This document shows, one piece after another, positions 12,676-20,574 of a stretch of DNA of 22,666 nucleotides. Each line of letters starts with the position of its first letter. Within the stretch, counting starts at the first letter, position 1. Both the position numbers and the translations under genes were made by a program. The stretch spans positions 1-22,666 of the IMG/VR virus record IMGVR_UViG_3300050134_000050; one strand, given 5' to 3'. The notes below the pieces were generated by a model. That model did no database searches. It saw only the letters and a list, made by a program, of their open reading frames with translations, and was not told where the DNA came from. The stretch comes from a virus.

Positions 12676-12702
12676 TAGCTTCTCCTTGTAAATAGAACCT
12701 GT

Positions 12703-12832
12703 GCAGGGCTTTGCGGATCGGTGCGACGCAGTGAGCCCTGAAGTATACACGTCCTGTGCGTTGTGAGGCTAGGCAAGACGAAGCAGGGCTGTACACCGCG
12801 TTGCCGCGCCGGGACGCCGCAGTATACACGTC
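12703..12832. repeat. Imperfect ~80-bp direct duplication with AGTATACACGTC
   Basis: GCAGGGCT occurs at 12703 and 12783, and AGTATACACGTC at 12742 and 12821. The two blocks thus repeat with a period of 79-80 bases while the sequence between them differs. On the - strand the second block reads GACGTGTATACT, which holds a good -10 (TATACT). The pair may be tandem leftward promoters or operators. Confidence 0.6.
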
Positions 12833-12834
12833 GT

Positions 12835-12864
12835 TTGGCTCCGTGGAGGCGCCAAACCTATACA
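12835..12864 (+). promoter_or_regulatory. Candidate rightward late promoter with operator
   Basis: TTGGCT (12835-12840) and TATACA (12859-12864) are 18 bases apart. Transcription would begin near 12871, before the GTG at 12893. The spacer carries an inverted repeat, GTTTGGC (12833-12839) and GCCAAAC (12851-12857). A repressor bound there would block the polymerase. Confidence 0.5.
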
Positions 12865-12892
12865 AACCTCCCACGACGAAGGAGCTGATCCT

Positions 12893-14905
12893 GTGGAAGA
12901 CACCGCTGTAACCGAGATTGTTGAGCTGTCGGCCACCAAGGTAGCTGGCGTGGCATCTCCGGCCAATCAAACGCCATTTTTGCTCATCAAGGCAGCAGAC
13001 GACGAAAAGGAAGACTGCCCGACGTGTAAAGGCAAAGGCAAGATCATGGAAGGCAACCGGGAATGCCCGGACTGTAAAGGCTCAGGTGAAAAAGCCACCA
13101 AGTCCGATTCCGCAGAGGCCGATGCACAAGAGGATGAGATGACGGACGGTGATAAAGCACCCGCAAAGAAGACGGGCGTTGTACCGATCACGCAGGAGGC
13201 TATCGATGCGGCTGTAGGTATTCTTGAGCGTGAAACCGGCGATGTCGGGAAGGCAGAGGAATCAGGTAAAACCCAAAACGACCTGCCGGACTCTGCGTTT
13301 GCACATATCGAGTCAGGTGGAAAGAAGGACGACGAAGGCAAGACTATCCCCCGTTCGCTGCGTCACTATCCCGTACACGACGAAGCGCACGCCAAGAACG
13401 CACTTGGCCGCGCAGGAGCACAGATCAAATCAGGTGACGAAAAGGGCAAGGAAATAGCCAAAGCCGCGTTGCCGAAGATCAAGTCCGCGGCGAAAAAGTT
13501 TGGGATCGACGTAGCTGAAAAGGCGATCGAGGCGCTCGCCGAGGAATTTGCCAAGTCTCCAGGTGTACCTGACGAGTCAGTACAGGAACCCAAAGTTGCT
13601 GGACACCTCGACGGCGGAAAGTCGGGGATCTCGGGTTCGCTGGCGGTCGGTACTGTTACACCTCCAACTGACTCCGCACTGACGTTGGGCGGCAAGACTA
13701 CCGCTGACATCTCCGCCCTCGAGGCCAAGGTGACAAACAACCCGACTGCAGGCTTGCAGGACACCTTGGACGGCGCAGGCATCACCAACCCGCAAGCGAT
13801 CAAGGGCATTGCCGTTGCGTCACTGTGGGACGCCCTGGATCAGATCGAGGCGACACGTCAGGCGGTCAAGGAGGGCAAGTTCCTGCAGGCTGTAGGTGAC
13901 GCAGCACTCACACCCGGCTCAATGCCGTGGGAGTCCTATGACTCGGCGACACTCAAACAAGTGGCCGAATGTTTGGCACAGTGCTGCAACGCACTCGACA
14001 CCATGTCCGAACGCGAGCGCCAAGAGGGCTTGTCGGTGGACGGCAGCGACATGAGCAACGCTTGGGATCTTGAGGAAGCCAGCAGCGCGTTGGAATATGC
14101 CATGGGCGTAGCTGCGCGGCTGAGCTTCACTGAGGCTGTTGAGAGTGAAACGGCTACCAAGAGTGCCGCGGACACGTTCGTGGCAAAGGTTGGTAGGAAG
14201 CTCTCAGGAAAGAACGCGGACGCACTGCGTGCCGCGAGGGATCACCTGAACGCCGTCATCGACGGCGCGGAAAACGACGACAAGGCCAGCGATGCTGGCT
14301 CGACCGAGGAGCAAGAAATGGCACTTACCGTTACAAAGGACGAGCTTGGCGAGCTGGTTGTAAAGTCCGTCATAGCTGTCCGCGAGCAGGAAAAGGCAGA
14401 GAAGAAGGCCAAGAGGAAAGCCCAGGATGAAGAGGCCACCAAGAACGCAAACAACGGCGGCGACATCTCCGAGGGTGACATCAAACCGACCAGCACGCAC
14501 GATGCCGACGACATCCAGTCGGTGGGCGGTTCGGTCGACCCGAAGTTCGTCAACAAGGGCGCCGGGGACGACAGCGGCGCTCTACAGAAGCAGGTGGCAG
14601 ATCAGCTCGAGACACTGACTAAGGGTTTGTCAGATGTACAGGAGATGGTGGCCAAGTTCGCCAAGCGCCCACGCTCGGGCGGTCCTGCACTCGACGGCCG
14701 GCCACGTGGCATCGCGCCCGCGGCAGAGGGTCGTTTTGGTGAGGCAGCCAAGGGAGTAGACGACGGTGAGCTCGAGACTCTCCAGAAGTCCTACGACGAG
14801 GCAGCCACGCCGTTCGAGAAGGAGCGCATCGGTGAGGAGCTGACGAAGGCTCAGCTCACACGCGCGATCCTCAACGGTGAGTTTGGCGTACCTCGTCGCG
14901 TGTAG
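12893..14905 (+). CDS. Capsid scaffold/protease-like protein (XkdF-like) with DnaJ-type zinc motif
   Basis: This encodes 670 residues from a GTG at 12893 behind GAAGGAG. Residues 8-34 (EIVELSATKVAGVASPANQT, then FLLIKA) match the 'vxLVdxPAnxxxflxiK' end of XkdF/prohead-protease-type proteins. Residues 42-65 hold CPTCKGKGK and CPDCKGSG, two CxxCxGxG repeats as in DnaJ. Residues ~128-205 (LPDSAFAHIESGG ... RHYPVHDEAHAKNALGRAGAQI) match a DUF6582-like domain found in phage capsid polyproteins. The rest is helical, Glu/Lys/Ala-rich and scaffold-like, with a basic Gly/Pro stretch near 600. No catalytic protease domain is evident. It sits directly before the major capsid gene, where it should help build or mature the prohead. 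Confidence 0.7.
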   Translation: MEDTAVTEIVELSATKVAGVASPANQTPFLLIKAADDEKEDCPTCKGKGKIMEGNRECPDCKGSGEKATKSDSAEADAQEDEMTDGDKAPAKKTGVVPITQEAIDAAVGILERETGDVGKAEESGKTQNDLPDSAFAHIESGGKKDDEGKTIPRSLRHYPVHDEAHAKNALGRAGAQIKSGDEKGKEIAKAALPKIKSAAKKFGIDVAEKAIEALAEEFAKSPGVPDESVQEPKVAGHLDGGKSGISGSLAVGTVTPPTDSALTLGGKTTADISALEAKVTNNPTAGLQDTLDGAGITNPQAIKGIAVASLWDALDQIEATRQAVKEGKFLQAVGDAALTPGSMPWESYDSATLKQVAECLAQCCNALDTMSERERQEGLSVDGSDMSNAWDLEEASSALEYAMGVAARLSFTEAVESETATKSAADTFVAKVGRKLSGKNADALRAARDHLNAVIDGAENDDKASDAGSTEEQEMALTVTKDELGELVVKSVIAVREQEKAEKKAKRKAQDEEATKNANNGGDISEGDIKPTSTHDADDIQSVGGSVDPKFVNKGAGDDSGALQKQVADQLETLTKGLSDVQEMVAKFAKRPRSGGPALDGRPRGIAPAAEGRFGEAAKGVDDGELETLQKSYDEAATPFEKERIGEELTKAQLTRAILNGEFGVPRRV

Positions 14906-14935
14906 TACACACCAACCCTTACAAGAAGGAGTGAC

Positions 14936-16468
14936 ATGAGTACCCTGGATCTCGAGCAGGTAACTGCTGAGACCTTGGAGATGGTCAAGAAGGCTCAGAC
15001 GTCGGGCATTCTGGTCTCCACTGGCCTGTATGGCTACGATCTCTCCGGTCTCGTCGCACAGGTGCCGGTCAACGTGCCGGCACGAAACAACACCTCCGCA
15101 TTCCCCCGCGTCATCGCTGGTATCGGCAGCGAAATGGCAGTGTGGCGTGCGCTGTTGAACATCAACTCACAGCAGCAGGATGCAGCAGTCGGATACGACT
15201 TCGCCGGCACGCTGGCAAAGGTCAATCTGGTCAACTGCTTCGCCCCGTACAGGCCGCTGGCGAAGGCCGGACGCGTCACCCTTGACGCGCAGGCTCTCTC
15301 CCGCAACTACGCGGACGCGCTCGCAGTTGACACCCTGCAGACGCTCAACCAGTTGTTCATCTCGCAGGACATGCACATCATCAACTCACAGGACTGGTCG
15401 CTCGGCAAACCGTCAAAGCCGACGCTGGTGTTCTCGGAAACCGGCGGCACGATCAAAAAAGGCGAAAAAGTACAGGTGTCGGTGGCTGCGCGCTCAGGCG
15501 CCAACTACTTCGTCGGCGGTCCTGTGCTCGAAGACGCCGAAGTAGCTCTGTCCGGCAGCACGGAAGGCTCGGAACTGGAAACGATCGAAACCAAAGCGAC
15601 GGAAACCGGCTCGATCGTCGCCTCACACGCCGCGATCAAGGGCGCAGTCGCCTACGACTGGTATGTAGGCAAAGAAGGCGGTGAAAAGTATTACTACACC
15701 ACGACCACGATCGCACAGGTCACGATCAAAGCGATCCCGACCAAAGCAGAAGCGCTGCCCTCACTGCCCCTGCTGAGCGCAACAGCTCCGCCGGCAACGT
15801 ACAAACTCCTCACAGAACGTACGGAAAAAGACACGTCGTACAGCAACAACTGGTACAACGGAATCCTCGCCTCCACGCTCGGGGATTACGGAGCCGCCGG
15901 CCCTGTGAAACCTGGTGAAGGCACATCATCAGGTGCCACGTTCATCGACTACGGTGGAAAATCCATCGAAAGCGAAGGCGCGAGCATCAACATCCTCGAC
16001 CAGATCAACGACGAACTGTTTGCATCGGTGCAGCTCTCGCCGACTGCCTACATGGTCAACTCCAAGCAGGGTGATGAGATCACCGCCAAGCTGCTTGGCA
16101 CCTCCGCTGCGACGACGTTCCTGCCGCCGACTGACGCTGCCGCTAGGACGAACCTGGCCGGTGGTGGCTACATCGGCACGTACGTGAACAAGGCAGCCGG
16201 TGGTGTGCAGGTGCCGATCGAGATTCACCCTCGCGTAGCGCCTGGCACGATCATCGCACGGACCGACCGCGTTCCCTTCCCCGGGAGCAACATCGGTGCA
16301 GCGTTCAACGTGCGTCTGCAGTTCGACACGATGCAGTTCGACTACGCCGCTAACTACAACCCGGGTAAACTCGGTGGCGGTCCTCGGTATGACTACGAGA
16401 TCCGCTCCATGGAAACCCTGGTGAACTACGCGCCGGTTGCGCAGGCCGTGGCCTGCAACATCGCGTAA
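14936..16468 (+). CDS. Major capsid protein with inserted Ig/FN3-like domain
   Basis: This encodes 510 residues from ATG 14936 behind AGAAGGAGTG. It is long for an HK97-fold capsid protein (often 300-400). The N-terminal ~160 residues (helical start, then PARNNTSAFPRVIAGIGSEM, FAPYRPLAKAGRVTLDAQAL, ISQDMHIINSQDWS) and the C-terminal ~170 (DELFASVQLSPTAYMVN, VPFPGSNIGAAFNVRLQFDT, final RSMETLVNYAPVAQ) are capsid-like. Between them lies a beta-rich block with an FN3/Ig look (GAVAYDWYVGKEGGEKYYYTTT). From residue 168 to 360 all 18 Glu codons are GAA, while the flanks mostly use GAG, so the block probably came from elsewhere. It probably protrudes from the capsid surface. Confidence 0.85.
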   Translation: MSTLDLEQVTAETLEMVKKAQTSGILVSTGLYGYDLSGLVAQVPVNVPARNNTSAFPRVIAGIGSEMAVWRALLNINSQQQDAAVGYDFAGTLAKVNLVNCFAPYRPLAKAGRVTLDAQALSRNYADALAVDTLQTLNQLFISQDMHIINSQDWSLGKPSKPTLVFSETGGTIKKGEKVQVSVAARSGANYFVGGPVLEDAEVALSGSTEGSELETIETKATETGSIVASHAAIKGAVAYDWYVGKEGGEKYYYTTTTIAQVTIKAIPTKAEALPSLPLLSATAPPATYKLLTERTEKDTSYSNNWYNGILASTLGDYGAAGPVKPGEGTSSGATFIDYGGKSIESEGASINILDQINDELFASVQLSPTAYMVNSKQGDEITAKLLGTSAATTFLPPTDAAARTNLAGGGYIGTYVNKAAGGVQVPIEIHPRVAPGTIIARTDRVPFPGSNIGAAFNVRLQFDTMQFDYAANYNPGKLGGGPRYDYEIRSMETLVNYAPVAQAVACNIA

Positions 16469-16483
16469 CATCGAGAAGTAACT

Positions 16484-16526
16484 GCCCGCCCCAACGCTCA
16501 TCACTCGACCATCAGTTGGGGCGGGC
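16484..16526 (+). terminator. Hairpin after the capsid gene
   Basis: GCCCGCCCCAAC (16484-16495) pairs perfectly with GTTGGGGCGGGC (16515-16526) around a 19-base loop. No U-tract follows. A partial terminator or RNA end-protector here would keep capsid mRNA more abundant than downstream genes. Confidence 0.7.
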
Positions 16527-16554
16527 GCTCGTAAACATACCACAGGAGGCAGAA

Positions 16555-16836
16555 ATGAAGATCTACCAAGTCGTAGCAACCGAGGAGCTCCGCCACGAAG
16601 TGGACCCGATCAAGGGTATACGTGTACGTCGGGAGCAGGTGATCGCACAAGGCGGCGCGCTGAGCATCGCTGGCGGTGAGCACGGGACGTTCGAGATCGG
16701 CTCAGACGGCTCCTTCGACGTGCCCGATGAGTTTGGCCGGTTCATGCTCAACCAGCCCGGCTGGTACGAGGGTGTAAATCCCTTGGGCAGTCCTACACCT
16801 GTTGAGGCTCCGAAGACGAAAGCTACGGCTAAATGA
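16555..16836 (+). CDS. Small head protein
   Basis: This encodes 93 residues from ATG 16555 behind ACAGGAGGCAG. It starts with KIYQVVATEELRHEVD and has a basic middle. SFDVPDEFGRFMLNQPGWYEGVNP follows, a pattern I associate with small proteins after the major capsid gene in phages of Gram-positive bacteria (FDVPxEVGxFLLxxPGWxEG). The end is Thr/Lys-rich. Function is unknown, perhaps a minor head component. Its stop overlaps the next ATG (ATGA). Confidence 0.65.
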   Translation: MKIYQVVATEELRHEVDPIKGIRVRREQVIAQGGALSIAGGEHGTFEIGSDGSFDVPDEFGRFMLNQPGWYEGVNPLGSPTPVEAPKTKATAK

Positions 16837-16997
16837 CTGTTGTTACCTCTACAGACGACGTAGCCTCTGTTCGTATGGAGGGGGCGTGGAGTGATGGTGG
16901 TAAGGGTACCATAACGATTGCAGGAGAATTTCCGGTAAGCTGGACGCCGGATCAAATTCAGAGTGTATTTGCACAGCACCTGGCAACACTACCGTAA
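16833..16997 (+). CDS. Small protein coupled to the head gene
   Basis: This encodes 54 residues from ATG 16833 (ATGA overlap) to a TAA at 16995-16997. It is a beta-rich protein: TVVTSTDDVASVRMEGAWSD, GTITIAGEFPVSW, then a helix TPDQIQSVFAQHLATL. Base composition is more AT-rich than its neighbours. I do not recognise it. The coupling and a sensible hydrophobic pattern support a real gene. Confidence 0.6.
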   Translation: MTVVTSTDDVASVRMEGAWSDGGKGTITIAGEFPVSWTPDQIQSVFAQHLATLP

Positions 16998-17073
16998 TAC
17001 CGTCGGCTAGGGCCGTTTACGCTTATCAAAAAGTATCTGCGGTCAGCGGGGTGTATTGGTAGCGTATAAAAAG

Positions 17074-17322
17074 TTAGAGACTACTTGGAGGCAAGCCTTT
17101 AGACAGGTGTGCGATCAACTCGGCGTAGGCGCGGGCATGCTTGCCGGTCGGGCGTTGCCGGCCGTTCAACCACTTGCTTGCCGTCACTGGATGAACGTCG
17201 AGCGCGGAAGCAAGCTCATACACTTGGATTCCCCGAAGTTCGCACGCACGTTTAGCCTCTGACGGGTCGGGGAGAAGTGGACGTTCGATGAGATCCTGTA
17301 TTGTCGGGCTATTTTCCGTCAA
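17074..17322 (-). CDS. XRE-family helix-turn-helix regulator
   Basis: This encodes 82 residues if it starts at the TTG 17322 (MTENSPTIQD); the upstream frame stays open but is antisense to the connector gene. Residues ~22-65 (EAKRACELRGIQVYELASAL, then DVHPVTASKWLNGRQRP) are a classic Cro/C1-type helix-turn-helix. GKHARAYAELIAHLSKGL follows, the extra helix common in this family. The gene is transcribed against the late operon. A TACACT -10-like element lies just upstream of the TTG. It may be a moron-type repressor or immunity gene expressed from its own promoter, or an antisense regulator of head genes. Confidence 0.65.
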   Translation of the reverse strand: MTENSPTIQDLIERPLLPDPSEAKRACELRGIQVYELASALDVHPVTASKWLNGRQRPTGKHARAYAELIAHLSKGLPPSSL

Positions 17323-17355
17323 AGCACTCTGAAGTGTAGCAGAAAGCAGGTGTAA

Positions 17356-18339
17356 ATGAGCGCTTTCGTTCCCACGTCGTTTCCCGAACCAGTCGTCAGC
17401 CCCGATACGGCGACGCTGTTTCGCAGGGTTTCCTACATCTCGCCTAGCGAGTACCAGCAGACGCCTACGGCCGTCAGTGTCAACAACCTCGCGCCCAACG
17501 GCTCGAAGCCCGAACAGCTCGCCGCACTGGCTGCTGTGATCTCGCGAGCGAGCGATTGGCTCGACACGATCTGCTTCCACAAAGCCGACGGTACGTTGGC
17601 CGCGAGCCCGACGACGGAATCGGGGTGGATCAAGCCACGCGAAAACGGCTCGCTCGCGTTGATCTGCAACTACAAGCCGATCCTCGAGGTCGACGCGCTC
17701 GCTCTAGGCCCGGGACCGCAGAACCTCGCGAACATCGGCGCCACGGCCTCCAAGAATCTCACGATCGAGGCACCGATCATTTGGCTACAAGGAGGTTGTA
17801 ACTACAACTTCCCGTCCAACTCGATCTTCCCCGGCACAGTCGGGCCGAATGGACGAGTGTACGCCGTGTGGATCTACGTCAACGGCTACCCGCACACCTC
17901 GCTAGCTGCAGAAGCCAAAGAAGGCGAAGAGATCCTGCACGTCAATCCGTCCGAACCTGGCGGAGCGAAGGTGTACGGCGTCTACGAAGGTACACAGCTC
18001 ACGATACACGACGGCCCCAACACAGAGGAAATCATCGTCTCGAAGGCCGAAGGGCTGACCCTGAAACTCACGGCACCCTTGCTGTACGACCACACCGTTC
18101 CTGTGGCCCCTGATACCGTTCGCGTCTCTGCAGTGCCGTGGGTGATCGAGCAGGCCTGCGTCTCCCTCACTTCGGCGCTCATCAAGACCCGCGGCTCGCG
18201 GGCGCTGGTGATGCCCTCATCTCCAAGTAGCAGCTCGGCGCCTAAACAGGAATCAGGCCAAGCTGGCGCGGAGAAAGACGTGGACTTGGCCTACGAGCAC
18301 CTGCAGCCCTTCATCGTCCCGTACATCCGCTCAACGTAA
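17356..18339 (+). CDS. Head-tail connector-like protein
   Basis: This encodes 327 residues from ATG 17356 (GCAGGTG upstream). The N-terminal part is helical around AALAAVISRASDWLDTICFH, the usual pattern of gp6-type head-tail connectors that sit below the portal. A beta-rich insert spans ~175-270 (EILHVNPSEPGGAKVYGVYE and GTQLTIHDGPNTEEIIVSKA). After this come a helical VIEQACVSLTSALIKTRG and a Ser/Pro linker, then YEHLQPFIVPYIR. The helix plus C-terminal YxxLxPFxxPxxR matches proteins annotated as connectors in actinophages. It follows the inverted XRE gene. Confidence 0.65.
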   Translation: MSAFVPTSFPEPVVSPDTATLFRRVSYISPSEYQQTPTAVSVNNLAPNGSKPEQLAALAAVISRASDWLDTICFHKADGTLAASPTTESGWIKPRENGSLALICNYKPILEVDALALGPGPQNLANIGATASKNLTIEAPIIWLQGGCNYNFPSNSIFPGTVGPNGRVYAVWIYVNGYPHTSLAAEAKEGEEILHVNPSEPGGAKVYGVYEGTQLTIHDGPNTEEIIVSKAEGLTLKLTAPLLYDHTVPVAPDTVRVSAVPWVIEQACVSLTSALIKTRGSRALVMPSSPSSSSAPKQESGQAGAEKDVDLAYEHLQPFIVPYIRST

Positions 18340-18352
18340 AAACGAGGTATCG

Positions 18353-18457
18353 ATGCGTCACGTACACAAAATCAAAAAGGAGAAAGTCAAGGCTCATAAA
18401 GCTAAGAAGGTTGCGGCACGCAAGGCTAAATCCGGCAAGGACACGAAAAAGAAATAA
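18353..18457 (+). CDS. 34-residue Lys-rich peptide
   Basis: A tiny ORF runs from ATG 18353 (GAGG five bases upstream) to a TAA at 18455-18457, and the next gene begins at the following base. About half of the residues are Lys or Arg (RHVHKIKKEKVKAHKAKKV then ARKAKSGKDTKKK). No acidic cluster or motif is present apart from a few Glu/Asp. It could be a DNA-neutralising minor virion protein or a translational coupler for the next gene. Too short for a family call, but its signals are good. Confidence 0.5.
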   Translation: MRHVHKIKKEKVKAHKAKKVAARKAKSGKDTKKK

Positions 18458-18976
18458 ATGGGACGTCTCGAAGTTCGAGAAGCTGTCGCTGCCTATTTCG
18501 CTGAAGCAGCGCTGCCGTTTGTGGGCAAAGTGTTTCCGGCACGCCCAACGATCATGGAAGAGCAGGCGTACCAGGAAAACATGTTCAGTGAAACTGTCTC
18601 GTCCACAAACGGATCGAGCGCTACGCTTGTAGTGAACATCCCCAGCGATAACCGCAAGCGTATAGCTGACACAGGGCGCGGTGCCGTAAATGACATGTGG
18701 ATACACAAGGTTCACATGGAGGTGTTCTTCGCTAGCGTAGGCGGCGAAGGCGTAGCTGCGCAGAACGACTACGACAGCGTCATTGACGAGATGGTAGCGC
18801 TGATTCGTGCCAACGCCGTGTTGAACGCGCCGGCAACGATCTGGTCAGCGGGTGAGTACGACGCCGGGATACAACACGAGCACGCCGCCCCATTCACTGA
18901 CGCGGATGGGTTGACGATATTCATTTTGGGTGTAGTGAACTTTGACGCGTACGAGCAGGTTGTCGGACCCGTTTAG
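18458..18976 (+). CDS. Tail terminator / head-tail joining protein
   Basis: This encodes 172 residues, starting immediately after the preceding TAA (TAAATG). It shows RLEVREAVAAYFAEAALPFVGKVFPARP, SATLVVNIPSDN, DMWIHKVHMEVFFASVGGEG, then DYDSVIDEMVALIRANAVLN and IFILGVVNFDAYE. The alternation of strands and one long helix is like tail-terminator/gpU-type or minor tail proteins that cap the tail tube. Gene order (before the major tail protein) supports this. No catalytic residues. Confidence 0.6.
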   Translation: MGRLEVREAVAAYFAEAALPFVGKVFPARPTIMEEQAYQENMFSETVSSTNGSSATLVVNIPSDNRKRIADTGRGAVNDMWIHKVHMEVFFASVGGEGVAAQNDYDSVIDEMVALIRANAVLNAPATIWSAGEYDAGIQHEHAAPFTDADGLTIFILGVVNFDAYEQVVGPV

Positions 18977-19003
18977 GTAACGTGTAAATCAAAGGAGACT
19001 CAG

Positions 19004-19348
19004 ATGCTTTACAAGAACGCAAGTGAGGAGCATCGCGTCTGGCCGCGTCTACACGCACCGGACGGGACGACGCTCGAACTGGAGCCTAATGAGGAAGTTC
19101 ACCTTGACCTGCCCGATAACTTCAAGGATGCGTACCTTAGGTGTGTAGGTCACTCGCCCGACGAGACGCCGTGTGGGGGCCTACACGACGATGAGGAGGA
19201 CGAGCTGACGGCTGGTGGAAGTGTTGTTGTTGACGGCCCACCCGTCAAACTCGGCGACGGTGAGCACGAGACACTCATCCCGGCAACCCCGCCTCCCGAC
19301 GAGCCGGATCACGACGACGCTGACGACACGAAGGAGCCACAGGCATGA
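19004..19348 (+). CDS. Acidic small structural protein
   Basis: This encodes 114 residues from ATG 19004 with AAAGGAG upstream. The N-terminal ~50 residues form a beta domain (RVWPRLHAPDGTTLELEPNEE, then LDLPDNFKDAYLRCVG). The rest is strongly acidic and Pro-rich (DDEEDEL, PPPDEPDHDDADD), probably disordered. Overlap with the next ATG (ATGA) couples it to the major tail protein. The acidic tail might act as a chaperone-like element. Unknown family. Confidence 0.55.
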   Translation: MLYKNASEEHRVWPRLHAPDGTTLELEPNEEVHLDLPDNFKDAYLRCVGHSPDETPCGGLHDDEEDELTAGGSVVVDGPPVKLGDGEHETLIPATPPPDEPDHDDADDTKEPQA

Positions 19349-20541
19349 CATTCTTCTCGGCCATACCAGTTCCCGAGACACAGGTCGGGATCGCCCTAGA
19401 GACTGAACGAGGCGTTCCGGTCGAACCGAAATTCTGGCTGCCGATCGAGGGACCGAAGTACAAGCCAGATTTGCAGCTCTTGTCTGACGAGGGCCTGCGC
19501 GGTTCAATGGTCAAAATGTACGACCTCGTACCGGGCCTGCGCTTCGACGGCCACGGCTGGGACAGCTATCCGTACATGGACACGCTGCCGGTGTTTCTGC
19601 GTGCACTTCTTGGTTCGTCTGACACGAAGACAGCCGCGCCGGCAAGCACCGAACTTGTTGCCGAAGCTAAAGCCGGCGCAACGAAAATACTCACGGCGCT
19701 TGAAATCCCCGAAGGCAGTTACATCGTCATTGGCGCAGGTGTAGGAACGATGGAGACACACCTCACAGGCAAACCCAAAGAAGTCAAAGCAGGTGAATGG
19801 GAAATCCCTCTGGTGTACCCGTTGGCATTCACGCACCTGAACAAAGCGACCGTTACGGGGCTGACCAAGCATCGATTCAGCTTGCTGAACAACAGCCCCT
19901 CGACAAGCAACCAGCCGCCGAGTTGTACGATCACGGATTACGACGGAGAGATCGCGTCACGGGCGCTTGCCGCAGCCCAGCTCGATTCGTTGGTCATTAG
20001 CGGCACGGCTGAGTCGCTACCGAAGCTTGTGACCAACTGGTTCACCAACGCCGCCGTGCCTCCGAGTGAACCATCGTCGTCCTACTCAACCACTGAGGCG
20101 CCTCCCGGTTGGACCGTGACCGCTTCCATTGGCGGAACACAGATCACCTATCTGGTGTCGTGGGAGTTTACCTTGAAGCGTGGCGTCAAGAACATTCCTG
20201 CGATCACCGGCACACAGAACTACTACCAGCATTTCGCCAGTGCCCTTGAGGCGACGGCGAAGATCGTTGTGCTCGAGAACCGCGAAGCCACATGGCTCTC
20301 AGCGTACGAGAAAGGCGAACTGGAGTCGATCGACCTGACAGTCTCGGATGTGCAGAACGGTTACGCCGCGAACTTCCATTCAACGAAGATGAAGTTTACG
20401 TCCGGCGAGCTCGACCGCTCGAAAGAGTGGATCGAGGTTCCCTTGGACATCGGGCTCATTCCTTCATCGACCGACGCGCTTGCAGGCGGTGTGTCACCGA
20501 TCGTCGCGACAGTCGCGAATGCACACACCGAAGAATACTGA
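19345..20541 (+). CDS. Major tail (tube) protein
   Basis: This encodes 398 residues from ATG 19345 overlapping the previous stop. The opening (VGIALETERGVPVEPKFWLPIEGPKY, then LQLLSDEGLRGSMVKMYD, YPYMDTLPVFLRALLGS) has the pattern of siphovirus tail-tube proteins: ERGxP near the front and 'lRgs ... dtlpxllxxxLG'. The C-terminal part has SWEFTLKRGVKNIPAITGTQ and LENREATWLSAYEKGELESIDL, again tube-like. A patch at 19640-19810 uses GAA/AAA codons more than the rest, suggesting an inserted surface domain. It is followed by the assembly chaperones, as expected. Confidence 0.8.
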   Translation: MTFFSAIPVPETQVGIALETERGVPVEPKFWLPIEGPKYKPDLQLLSDEGLRGSMVKMYDLVPGLRFDGHGWDSYPYMDTLPVFLRALLGSSDTKTAAPASTELVAEAKAGATKILTALEIPEGSYIVIGAGVGTMETHLTGKPKEVKAGEWEIPLVYPLAFTHLNKATVTGLTKHRFSLLNNSPSTSNQPPSCTITDYDGEIASRALAAAQLDSLVISGTAESLPKLVTNWFTNAAVPPSEPSSSYSTTEAPPGWTVTASIGGTQITYLVSWEFTLKRGVKNIPAITGTQNYYQHFASALEATAKIVVLENREATWLSAYEKGELESIDLTVSDVQNGYAANFHSTKMKFTSGELDRSKEWIEVPLDIGLIPSSTDALAGGVSPIVATVANAHTEEY

Positions 20542-20574
20542 AATCACATAAATGTAGGACACCAAGGAGGCAAC

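Noticed and set aside
15929-16579. Leftward ORF of 216 codons in the capsid gene
   Set aside because: It is a shadow of a strongly supported capsid gene.
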